Assembly: GCA_016801845.1 (NCBI GenBank)
Contig: CM028918.1
Location: 20,510,001-20,574,000, forward strand
From: Polydactylus sextarius
Taxonomy: Eukaryota; Chordata; Actinopteri; Polynemidae
Length of the DNA stretch: 64,000 bases
Direction of reading: 5' to 3'
In this document: one piece after another, positions 22,981 to 33,696 of the stretch
How the letters are laid out: every line of letters begins with the position of its first letter
Numbering within the stretch: position 1 is the first letter of the stretch
The notes under the pieces: generated by a model
Told to the model about the DNA's origin: nothing
The model's database searches: none
What the model saw: the letters and a program-made list of their open reading frames with translations, nothing else
Translations under genes and position numbers: made by a program

Positions 22981-23156
22981 AACTGTTGATTGAGATGATT
23001 GTTCAACCACCAACATTATAGCTGATAATATATATATATAGCATCTGATTTAGATTCATCATCATGATTTTTACTACAGTTTCGAATAAAGTTCTGATGA
23101 TTTCAAAATAAGCTGCAAACATATCACATATTAATTCAGTGCACCATTCTTAATGT

Positions 23157-26100
23157 TTAGCCTCTGTATTTGTTTTTGAGGAACTCGTCTCCAGCATTGA
23201 TGATGTGACTCAGGGCACTCAGGATCAGAGTGTTGGCATCATCGTTCAGGTTGATCTCTGAGTGGTAGTTCCTGACGGGGAAGATACAGTTCATTGGAAT
23301 TCCCATCACACTATGGAACTTCCTCATCTGTGTTTCAAAAGAACCACAAAACTTATGCTCAAAAAAATATAAATACATATTCCACTTTTTAAAACACATA
23401 AATTACTACTGACAATGTACCTTTTTCAGCAGCTCTCTGCTCTTGTAGACATTCTTCAAGTTTCTTCTGACCTCTGGACATGCCCTATCAATTTTAGTGA
23501 AAATAGCCACCTGAGGAATCCCTGACAGGAGGAAACAGAAATAGTCAAACAAAAAACATCTGTATCACCCCTTGGTGGCTGGCTTCAATATGGGTTGGAT
23601 CCATACATGGACAAGGACAAGGTCCAATCTAACATGAACAAAAAAGCATGTGAAATTAATGTTTCTATTCTTTTATTATGTTGAATTGGATTTTTTAAAA
23701 AGGAGATATAATGATTGCCAGGTAGGATTAATGATTGGATTGGTCAGGGCAGGAACACAACCACAGCTTCATTTCCTGATCGCTACAGTGCAAATTCTGG
23801 ATTTTAATGACAAATAACATTCATATCCAGGATATATATTCAATGGGTCACTGGTTTCATTAATGACACAATCTGTCCCAGTTTGAGTGCTGCATTCTTG
23901 AGAGTACCCATTTCATAGACCATTCTTTAAATAAGACAGTTTAGCCTACAAGTTATATCCAATTCAAACATTGGTGTATGCATTGCATCCTACTCCTGTC
24001 GCCAAGCAACAACAACTGCACTTACAAGAAAGAATTCACTACACATTTTAGGTAATACAAATTAAATTAGATCAGATTAATTATAATGACTTCATATTTA
24101 AGTATGGAAGCAGAAATTGTTTTTTAAATGTACTTATGAAATCCCTCTGCCCCTACTATCTCAGTCACATTGCACATTATAGGGAGCCTGTCATGTCCAT
24201 GTACTTCTGGTCCATGAGTCCCATGCTTGTAAAAATTATCAATAAGAGTCAGTGGAGAGATAAAAATGATTTTCTGGTCCTGTTTGAAATGTGTCATGGT
24301 TTTCACATATAATGTTTGTGAATTTTAAAGATAATTTTTACATGGAGAGAACTGTTTTGTGACAGGCAGCAAATGTTACTTTAGGTTTTGTGTGAGACCA
24401 CGTAGTGGACTACGATGCTCATCTCGCCAAATTTACATCACAGTCAAACTCTCACAGCTAACATTAGTTTAACAGCTAGCTACACTGACCTAGGAAAATA
24501 CCTCACCTGGTAAATTTTACCCACTGACTCCACAAATTATATGTGGAAAAGAATCAACATGGCGATTTCTGCTCTTACCCAGTCTACTGGCCTCACCCCT
24601 GACGTGCTGCAGTGTCGCCACTGCATCCTCTGACATCAGAACTTTTGTGCTTGCATCAACGACAAACACCAGGACATGAACTTTATTGCTGGGTTTTGGA
24701 GACTTGATGAAGAACTTGCTTTTGTCGGATAAGTGTTCCTCAGCATTAAACTGGAAAAAAGTCAGTAGATAATAGATGAAAACTCACTAAATGTATTAAA
24801 TTAGATTAAAAATGGCAGATTGTTATCTACCCTGTATCCATTCTTCATGTGTCCCCTCAGCATCAATTTAAGGTCTTTCAAATGGGCTGCTCTGTAGTTT
24901 TTACATTTCATACCCCACATGTCACTTAAGCGAAAGGGATAATAGTTGTTTGGGGTATCTGTCTCCATCTTGTAGGTTTTGTACTGTGAAAAACAAATAG
25001 ACAATGATATTATTAAGCTTGTCTAGTTTGGTTTAATTCATGTCTCTGTAGGTGCCTCTGTTAAGACGCATTTTAACTAAACCCAGTTCAGCATGGTACA
25101 GAGTGATCATGTTTAATATCAGTATACTCTTCTCACAGCATCAGTTTTATGTCCACATAAGCTATGGCCCGTTTCTCAGGCAGCATTCTTCAGAAGATGG
25201 GTCTTCAGAAGTTGTCTGAAGTTGTGTGACAGTTTGATTTATGTAATTTGCACCACAAAGAGTGCATATATTGATTTATTATTTATTTCTGGTACACTGC
25301 TTAATGAGCATCATTTAATTTTAGACTTTTTTTGATGGCCAGCTGCATCCTGTGAGCAATAAACAACAACAGAAGTTCTAAAACATCTATTACGTTTTAT
25401 GGTTCTATTATTAAACATAGTAATGATAATATCTACAATAACATATTAAATTTAGATGTCTGGTCTCACATTGTCCCACAGCAACATTAAAATAGTGTAT
25501 TCATGTACAATTTACAAAATTTCATGTACAAAAGTTTTTCTGTTAATAATTTATTCTATTAAGTTTTCCTTTCATCCATTAATCATATAAAACATTCAGT
25601 TTTATATGATTTGTTATATTTTTAATTATATCATATTATATACTTGAACTTACAGTTTGATTTAAAGTTCCACTGGTTCCTGTTTTTAAATGTTAGGCAA
25701 TAGTTACTTTCCGTGGTAAGTAGTTACTTTTATAATGCTGTAACTGAATTATTAACTCAATTATGTTTTTAAAGTAACATGCCCAACACTGCTCACCGCT
25801 CAATGCATCGACACAAGCAAACTTTACAATTAAACTTGTACCTCCTTGGTGAAAGAGCCTTGAGCAGCATTGCCCACCAAAGCCAGAGTACTGATCCTGT
25901 CTTTCAAGACACTTTGGACAGAGTTGACAAAACTGGACTTTCCAGCTCCACTCAGCCCATGAAGGAGAATCCTGATCTGCAAATCTTCAATGTGAGGCTC
26001 ATAGCTGTTCACAAACTCCAAACCATCATCTTCATCTCTGCTCAGGAAACATCATATGGCACTTTAGGTTCAAAAGCACAAATAACATGCAGAAACTGAG

Positions 26101-26311
26101 TTAAACAGGACACTCACCCCCATTTCATTTCCCTCCATGCTCTACCAAGAACTGACAGGTAGAAAACACAGGTTAAATAAATAAGTAATGTTGACATTAA
26201 TGTACAGTTTTTGACTTTTCAATGAACCATTAGTTTTTATATAAACTCACGTGGAGGTTCAGGTTCAGGTTTAGGTTTAGGCCTAGTTCCTTTGGAGTTG
26301 TTTTCCCCCAT
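23157..26311 (-). CDS. IFI44-like protein, copy B (seven coding exons, intact P-loop)
   Basis: Second full-length interferon-induced protein 44-like gene. Coding exons are 26251-26311, 26118-26151, 25842-26037, 24831-24983, 24579-24750, 23421-23521 and 23157-23327. All splice sites are GT/AG and phases join, giving 295 residues. Landmarks are a KPKPEPEPP leader, AWREMKW (residues 25-31), a complete Walker A GLSGAGKSS (59-67, Lys65), DMWG as the DxxG motif, TKID, and the C-terminal GIPMNCIFPVRNY block ending in a TAA stop. Exon lengths 34, 172, 101 and 171 are identical to copy A; the others differ by codon-multiple indels. Introns are longer than in copy A, and the third intron holds about 0.85 kb of unrelated sequence. 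The AG acceptor just before the ATG in copy A is AA here, so 5' UTR splicing must use another site. Function in the interferon response is inferred from the family. Confidence 0.92.
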
Positions 26312-26635
26312 TGTTGGAAAACCAAGCTGTGTTTCTGTCTTATTCCAAAATGTCTGAACACTTCAGTAATAAAGGAAGTTAAAAGAGAAATTATCTATTA
26401 CCTTGTCTTTGTCCACACTGCATGTTACTTAATTTGACTGTAAATAGTATTAAAAGTCAGTTCTTTTAATCTGTGAACATCTACAGGTTTCTCCTGTCAA
26501 TTATTTAAAATTACACATTGACAAAGATAAAGTAAAGGCCACTGTGAAGACATTGTTCATCATGAAGAAAGATCAAATACAAATAACAATAACTGTAAAT
26601 AAAATAATAATGATAATAATAATAAAACAACTTAC

Positions 26636-26842
26636 AAAGATGAGAATCGTCTTGCTCCTTCTAACACTTTGTCTGTTACAGGAGGAAGTAACAAGAAGAA
26701 CAGTGAGCTGCTGTTTTTTATTAGTGGCTGCTGTACGTCTGTCTGCTCAGCAACCAATCATTCACACACACTTTTGACCAACCACAATAATAACAGCAAA
26801 GTAGTTTATTGGAACAGCAGATATTCTTCTTGTTTCAGTTTT
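26636..26842 (-). promoter_or_regulatory. Candidate 5' UTR exon donor and interferon-response promoter, copy B
   Basis: Same organisation as at copy A. A gtaagttg donor ends a predicted non-coding exon at 26636, and the ISRE-like AAAACTGAAACA lies at 26842-26831 on the minus strand. Conservation here reflects recent duplication and so is weak independent support. Confidence 0.38.
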
Positions 26843-26990
26843 AGTGTATTCTGATTTATCAAGAATTGACAGCTCAGTTTCTAAACATTTAACTCATTAA
26901 AGAAGCAATGACAAATTGGATGTATTCACACCTGCCTTGTTTAGTTTGCTTAAAACAAACTCAAATTCAATAAAGAAACGACAAAAGATA

Positions 26991-27285
26991 TGGCCATTAA
27001 TTTTAGGAAGAATACCAAAATACCTGAGCCTGTTATGATCAAGGGACAAGTCACTGAACAAGTGCAATCTTATAAATATCGTGGGACAATCATTGACTCC
27101 ACTTTAAATTTTAAAGAGAATTGCAAAGCTTTGAGCAGAAAGGGACACCAGCAGCTGTTTTGTCTGAGGAAGTTGTCCCATTTCCATATTGATAAGACCA
27201 CGATTATTTATTAAAAACCTGACCATGGTTTTTTAAACTTATTTATTGTCCCTTGCACTAAACTTTTAACATGTTTTTATATTTT

Positions 27286-27316
<31 letters not shown>

Positions 27317-27450
27317 AGAGTTTAACTTTATACTCCTCTGTATCTGTCCGGTGTTAAAGGTCTGTGTGTAATATGAGATGCCCTCTTCTGCTACTACTGC
27401 AGAACAAATCTACCCACAGATACAAAGAAAACTTAACTTGAACTTTAACT
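26991..27450 (+). mobile_element. LINE fragment, paralog of the one at 14281
   Basis: Translation begins NFRKNTKIPEPVMIKGQVTEQ and continues through YKYRGTIIDSTLNFKENCKAL to a stop, then the TTA-repeat and the acttgaactttaacttga tail. It lacks the AT-rich insert seen in unit 1 but is also missing the internal C-terminal part present there. Confidence 0.7.
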
Positions 27451-28488
27451 TGAATGAGGCAGTGTGTGATGTGCTTAGTAAGTGAGTGAGTGGTGATGGG
27501 AGAGTGAGGGAGCAGTGCTGGGTACCAGTGTGTGAGTAAAGAGAGAGAATGAGAGCGTGACCATGGAAAAGCTTCAGGAGGAAAGTTAAGTAACAGGAAA
27601 TGTACAGTAGAGGTTACAGTGTTAGAAAATAAAGGTAAGAGGTGATTAGCCAAAACCTAACTTTGGCCCTTGAGGAAACTGATCTCCTCTGCTGCCTGAC
27701 TATGGACTGGAACCCGGGCAGTGATAGAAGGCTAATGATAACCTGGTGGCCGCACATAAGAGCTCTCCTTCATAATCATCTTGCAGCACATCTTTATTAC
27801 AAGCATCACATTGTACAACTGACATCAAATGCTCCTGACACTCAAGAAGTTCTGAGAAATTTCTGCAAATGTCTGTAAATGTGAATGACTTTAGCAGACG
27901 TGGTTTTGTTTACAGATTTGGTCCAGATCAAAGCAAGTATATTAAGCTGTTCAAACGTTCATTAACAGCTCAAAGCATTTTCTTTTGCTTTTTTTTATGG
28001 AACAATATTTATCGGAACACTTCATCTGCAAATAACTCACAACTCTTTGCTTAAATAACAAATAATTTGTTACTGTTATTTGTGCTATTTTGTTATAACA
28101 AAAAATAAATTCAGCCAACAAGTTTTATGTGATATATTGTATTTCTGGGGCATTCATTTTACTGTTTTGCAAACTTGTAACTAGTGCAAAGTTATTAATC
28201 TCTTATTACTCTGATTCTCAAGTTGCCTGAGGTAATTCTTTTTGATTCTCTGTCACCTTTAAAGTGGAAGTGAAGTGATGAACAATGTGAGCCTCATGCA
28301 TTCAGTGCAAACACAAAAATAAGACCCATGCTGGACAAACACTGACAGGTGACTTTAATATTCTTCTTACTCTTATCTTATTTTGGGATTGTATGCATTC
28401 AGATTAGATAACTAGTGACACTTATTTGCAATAACTTCACCTCCGTCTAACGGCAACATTTTGAAGACAGAAGAGATGTCATCATTTG

Positions 28489-28536
28489 ATGGAGTTCCTT
28501 GAAGAGTCTGAAGAGGAACTCATGAAAGACTACAAG
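28489..28536 (+). other. Putative duplicated 5' exon, copy 2
   Basis: Encodes the same MEFLEESEEELMKDYK peptide up to a gtaaat donor. Here the upstream acceptor reads ctaacgg instead of ctaacag, so normal splicing into this exon looks broken in this unit. Confidence 0.25.
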
Positions 28537-28827
28537 GTAAATTTAGAAAACATGATGATCTAACCATATTGAACTTGTCTTTATTCCAACGCAAAAATCT
28601 AACTGTAATCTTTTGTATTCTAATACCTAATAGGTAAATAATAATCACATATATCACTTTGTTTGGAGGAAAAAAAACATGTAGTGTAGTTTAGCAATTA
28701 AAGCAGTTTTCAGCTTTTTAAATATGAAAATCTTTGCTCTGATTAAACTGTCAGTTGAGATGGCTTTTCAACTAACAACATCACAGCCTCTGATTTAGAT
28801 TGATTAACGTGATCTTGACTTTGACAA

Positions 28828-29115
28828 CACGGAGCGGTGGTTAGAGCTGTTGCCTCCTGGGTTCGACTCCCAGGTTGGGCACAGGGTCTTTCTGTGTTGA
28901 GTTTACATGTTCGCTGTGTCTGTGTGAGTTTTCTCCAGGTACTCCAGTTTCCTCCCACAGTCCAAAAACATGGATGCACTGGTGTTAATCAATCATTCTA
29001 AATTGCCCTTAGGTATGAGTGTTAGCATGAATGGTTGTCTGTCCCTATGTGTCTATGTGACTTGTTTAGGGTGTACCCTGCCTTTGCCCGTAGACAGCTG
29101 TGATAGGCTCCAGCC
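28828..29115 (+). mobile_element. tRNA-derived SINE, copy 2
   Basis: Near-identical to the SINE at 17157-17445 and at the equivalent place in the duplicated unit. Confidence 0.85.
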
Positions 29116-29123
29116 TTGATAGT

Positions 29124-29209
29124 GTGACTCAGGGCACTCAGGATCAGGGTGTGTTGTCATTCAGATTGATCTCTGATTGGTAGTTCCTGCTGTGGGAGAT
29201 GTAGTTCAT
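29124..29209 (-). pseudogene. Relic last exon of an IFI44-like gene, copy 2
   Basis: Minus strand aligns with the last coding exon of copy B but contains a four-base deletion and stops. It is followed directly by the SINE, exactly as in unit 1, so decay and SINE insertion both predate the unit duplication. Confidence 0.75.
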
Positions 29210-29370
29210 TTGAACACACGTATCACCCCTAGTTGCTGGCTTTAATGTAGGTTAGAAGCCCTACGTGTTAGCAGAGAGGACACAGTCCTTGGTCAAGGTT
29301 CTTCATGTTTACTGCCAAAATCTTGTTGAAAAGTATTTTGCCACGTCTCAACATGTGGATCCTTTGTTGC

Positions 29371-29600
29371 TCAGGAAGTAAAGGGTTTAATTGGAGGAAC
29401 CTTCAAAGTCAGATGACCTACATGCACTGCATCAGCCTTCTTATGTTGCCCCTGATGGATGCTGCCTTCAGGAACTGAGACAAAGCTACTGTCACATACT
29501 GAACTCTGAGTTTCAACAGAATAAGGAAGTGGTTGCTGCTGGGTTACGTAGCAGTCATAAGAAACATCTCTGCTTTCAGTCACAGATGCTGATTCATATA
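29371..29600 (-). other. Conserved open segment of the array, copy 3 (unknown)
   Basis: Third copy of the open frame, with CELYESASVTESRD, CYVTQQQPLPYSVETQSSV and VSVPEGSIHQGQ. Compare 17599-17817 and 18217-18525. Confidence 0.3.
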
Positions 29601-30219
29601 ATTCACATTCTACTTTTAAAGTAACAGTTATGAAACAGATAGCATGGTTCAGTTGTCAAGATCTTATCAGTATGTAAACAGTGGTTTCCAATTTGTCTGG
29701 GCTACAAACTTAACCTTATTTTTTATTGTTATAATGAGAAGCCTAAGCTGATCAGTGGATGCTATGTTAACAACTAGAAGTCCCAGGACTGATGGAGATG
29801 ACAGTTACCAGTAAAACCACGAACATATAATATCACTGTATCAGAGTGAAATTCTTGTTCCTGTTTCTACTTTCATTTTGATTACATATGTGACTTAAGT
29901 CAAGTTTTTTTTTTCACCTTTTTTTTTTTTCACTTCACCTTATGACTGCAAACTTTTCCTCTGCGGTGTGGTCACTTTAAACTTTATGTCTTTAAGTCTG
30001 AATAATTGATATTTGATGATGTGAAACTGTCATAAATAACATGTTACTTCTGGTCAGAAACGTGTCAGTCACTTTTGACCTTTGACCACCAAAAAAAAAA
30101 AGAAAAAAAAGAAACTCAGACTCAGATCATTAAGACTGTGGAGTGACTTCTGCAATCCAAGCTAACATTAGCTTAGCTTAAAGCAGAAAACTTTTTTTGC
30201 GTTTGTCCTCAGTCATCAT

Positions 30220-31555
30220 CAAAGACACACAAGTGATTTTCTAGCTGATGTGCAGCAAATGTCCAGTGATGATCAATGAACATTGACATTGCAGATTAAA
30301 TCACAACTTCCTGGTGTTTTAGTCCAGATGTGTTTTATTTGTCAACAGAGAAAAACTTTTACATTTTATCACCAACATCCTCCCCCAACATGCTCTCTAT
30401 CATTTATATTCTGTTGTTAGATTTAACTTTAAGAATTTAATGTCAACATGATAAAAATGAGATCTTGGCCTCTGTAGACCTGCATGCCTTTAAAACATGT
30501 CCTAATGACGTTTGTCCAAGAAGAAAATAAATAAGTAATGAAATGTAAGATTGCAGATGTTAGACATCATATTAGCATCATTGCACTATTAAGTAGACAT
30601 CAACACCAGAATTTAAAAAAGAAAAATATTTTTTTTTCCATCAAGGAATCAGAGTGTGACTGAATTCTTCTAAACTCTGGACTATATCATCAGAATCCGG
30701 CTGTTATGGTAACATAACATGTCATCATAGAAACAACAGAAACCCAACAACTATTGTTGTACATACCAACATGTTCAGCCATAAAAATCAAAGAAGTTAT
30801 GTTATATGTGACAGAAACCATCATCTGCTGAAAATCAGAGGTGAATGCTTCATTTCAAAATTTTGATTTTGGAAATAAATTTAATGTGTAAATAAATTTA
30901 ATGATTTTTTTTTTTTTTTAATTTGCTATTGAAAAGTAAAGTAATGAAAAACTGATTCTCAGTTATAATTCACCAATTCACAAATTGTAACAAAATCTTA
31001 AAAATGGCTTGTGTTGTCCAAAATGTTTCAGGTGTTTACAAACTAAACCAGGTAGCTGAAGTTTAAATGAAAACATCGCTCTCATTTTCATCATGTGTTT
31101 CCAGTTGAAGATGACTTCTTTTCAGACAAGGACGTCCCACTAAAACTGAGTCAAATGACTTTTCCGTTCCAGCAGCAGTTGATCTGCTGAGAGGAGACAA
31201 TCAGGAAGGAAGGAGGAGGTGAAAACTTTATTTATAGTGACACGGAAACAGTCCACTCATCACCCTTGTTTAGGACTTTAACATTTTTAGTCAAATGAAA
31301 TGTTTAAAACCAACAAAACATTTTTATTGGAGTGAAAAACAAAGCCACAAGCAGACGTCATGCCTCTGTTTTTCAGCTGCTCACACTTCAACATGTCCTG
31401 CTTTTTTACATTTTGCAGTTTCCTATCAGGTTCCTGTCAGGTGACTGACAGCAGCTTCACCATCCAGGTCTCTGGTCTCATCAGGCTTTTCAGTTGCATT
31501 TCAGTCGTCAGAAAGGGACGTCCACATCCTTTTACAGCTGGAGGAAGGCGGAGGA

Positions 31556-31586
<31 letters not shown>

Positions 31587-32890
31587 AGTGTGTGTATGAG
31601 TGTGCGCTGTGCATCCAACCATGGTGAGAGGATAATGGGAAAGCAAAGAGCATCATTACCTCTTGTCCTCCCCCACAGACCGTTGGGAAAAGACGGAGTG
31701 GATGCTGTGGTTTAGATGTTTTGGATCTGGACTTGATTCAGGTCTTTCAAGAATGCTGCAAATGTTTAAAAGAAAGCTTGATGAAAGTTTTTTTTTTTTT
31801 CAAATTGTGTTTCTACAGCAGCAGCAAGTAAAGCAAGGACATCATGCACAGACAGGTTTCAGAGCTGACCCAAAGCCAGAGTCCAGAGGTTTGGACAACG
31901 TAAGGTATTGGATGTAAGACAATTAATGATTAAGTTATATTAACTCTATTATTTTTATATTTTTCCAACTTAAAATATAAAACTTTGTTCGCTCAGGTTG
32001 TGTCTGCTGTTTCTAAATCCATCAACAGCTTGTCTAAAGACAGAAAAATAATTAATGATGCTACTGTGACAAATGCCATGTAGTCGAGGTTGTCATTCAT
32101 TTTGTCAGATCGGTTTGTTCAGTCAGTGTAAACAGCTGCTGCAATGCTGATAGCCCTGGTGACTCAATGTAAAGATGACCCACCCCTCCTCCTCAAAAAC
32201 ATCCTGGGTACCAGTGCTGCCATTTTTGTGCTGGTGATGTCGTTTAGTCCCACACATTCATCTGCTCTTTGACCATTCAGTTAGCCTTTAGCTAGGCTAA
32301 CAGTTTCCCTCAGCTTCCACTCTTTAAAGCTTCAAAGCTAGGTGACACCAGCTTTCTGCCTGCTGACACAAGATTGAGTTCATGTACATATCTGCAGCCA
32401 ACCATCAGGGGCAATTCAGAATAAGATTTTATGCTAAATTTTATTTTGGAATTTTTTTCTTAATCAAAGTGTATACAATCGTACAGTTTTTTTTTTTCAT
32501 GAACAGCAGTGCTGTTTTTGATGGAGGTGGAGGGTCGGGGGGCTCAGAGCCCCAGAAAGCTTTGGGCCGGCTCTGCATGAGCACGAGTTCGAAGGCAGGC
32601 GACATCTACAGCTGGAAGATGAAGTCTGTTCAGGTTGAGATGTGCTTTTTTATGATCAGCAGCTTCGGCGCTTTGTTTTTCAGACCTTTGGTTTTATTAA
32701 AGCCATGTACTTTGTTAAGGATTGACAGCGGTTCGTTGCCTGTGTAGTTTCTTTTGGCTCAATCTACAATCTGTCATTTTCCAACGTTAGGTAATTACTC
32801 CCCTTCAGCCCCCCTCTCCCCCTGAGCCCTCCCTCTCCCCATGCTGCAGAAAGCCTGGGCTGAAACTCATTCAGACATTTGTGGCTCAGC
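30220..32890. other. Intergenic region between the IFI44-like array and the claudin gene
   Basis: AT-rich sequence with poly-T/A tracts (30903-30919, 31789-31801) and a TG microsatellite at 31555-31600. No coding exon is recognised. 32140-32350 has the look of dispersed repeat sequence, but the family is not identified. Confidence 0.45.
31555..31600. repeat. (TG)n microsatellite
   Basis: About 13 uninterrupted TG units followed by TATGAG-interrupted units. Confidence 0.9.
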
Positions 32891-32898
32891 CGTGAGGG

Positions 32899-33696
32899 TT
32901 ACACATACTCCTGGAGGCTGTAGCTGTCCTTGATGTCTTTTGGGGGGGGTCTGGAGTGGGACGGATAGAGCCTCTGGTCCTGTCCTGGTTTGTCCTGCTT
33001 CACCTCATCCAACTGCAGCTGGACACTTTTGTTTTGTCTCTTTTTTTTGGGGGTGACTTCCCGCTTCCTCTGCTCACCTCGGCTTGGTGCAGGTCTGTCG
33101 TTATCAGGGATGAAATCCGGTCGTCTCGTTCTGTTTCCAGGACACGACAGACAAAAAATGACCCCCCCTGCCAGGAGAAAACCAGCTGAGATGAAAGTGA
33201 CGCACAGAGCTCCTCCAGGTTGATACTTGCTGCTGTCTGGCAGGTCTGTGGTCAAAAAGGCGGTGATGACTTCGTTGGTGAACCAGGACGCAGGGACCAG
33301 GCACAGGAAGCTGGCCAGGACAAAGCAGCCTCCCGCCGCAATGGCAGTGTGTGCCTTTGCACGGTGGCTACCCCCCCAGCGGGTACATTTGAGCCCCAAG
33401 GAGGCGAGGCAGAGTCCAAACGCCCCCACCATGCAGGACAAAACCATAGCAGCACGTGTTGTCTGCAGGTACGCCGGCAGGGACAGCACCGAGTTCTTCA
33501 TAGTGCAGCTGAAGACACCAGAGCTGTACCAGACACAGTCCATCCACAGCCCCTGCATCTGCGAGAGCGGGGTCATGACGCTGGACCAGGCGTTCATGCT
33601 CACCTTCCAGTTGGGCAGCAGAGTGGCCACCGTGGCACCGATGACACCCAGGAATGCCAGGGCAAACGCCAGGATCTGAACGGCGGCGGACAGCAT
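32899..33696 (-). CDS. cldn20: Claudin, claudin-20-like (single exon)
   Basis: Tight-junction tetraspan membrane protein, 265 residues, uninterrupted from the ATG at 33696 to the stop at 32899. Hydrophobic segments lie at about residues 5-27, 82-102, 117-137 and 162-184. The first extracellular loop carries the family signature: W30, G49-L50-W51, C54 and C64, followed by R81. Internal matches to claudin-20 include LLPNWKV, GLWMDCVWYSSGVFSC and the PGGA motif before TM4. The C-terminus ends YSLQEYV, a YV-type PDZ-binding end as expected for ZO scaffold proteins. The cytoplasmic tail (about 80 residues, Lys/Arg/Pro-rich) is longer than in human claudin-20 (about 219 residues total). Location between arid1b and tiam2 supports claudin-20 identity. 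It could still be a fish-specific relative. Confidence 0.9.
   Translation of the reverse strand: MLSAAVQILAFALAFLGVIGATVATLLPNWKVSMNAWSSVMTPLSQMQGLWMDCVWYSSGVFSCTMKNSVLSLPAYLQTTRAAMVLSCMVGAFGLCLASLGLKCTRWGGSHRAKAHTAIAAGGCFVLASFLCLVPASWFTNEVITAFLTTDLPDSSKYQPGGALCVTFISAGFLLAGGVIFCLSCPGNRTRRPDFIPDNDRPAPSRGEQRKREVTPKKKRQNKSVQLQLDEVKQDKPGQDQRLYPSHSRPPPKDIKDSYSLQEYV

Larger units (their letters stand above)
26312..30220. repeat. Array unit 2: 5' flank of IFI44-like copy B
   Basis: Paralogous partner of 13557-18270, with the same element order, ending gctaacattagcttagctt near 30180. Together with the genes themselves this forms a segmental duplication of at least 4-6 kb. The relic exon at its far end shows the ancestral array had further gene copies. 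Confidence 0.8.
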
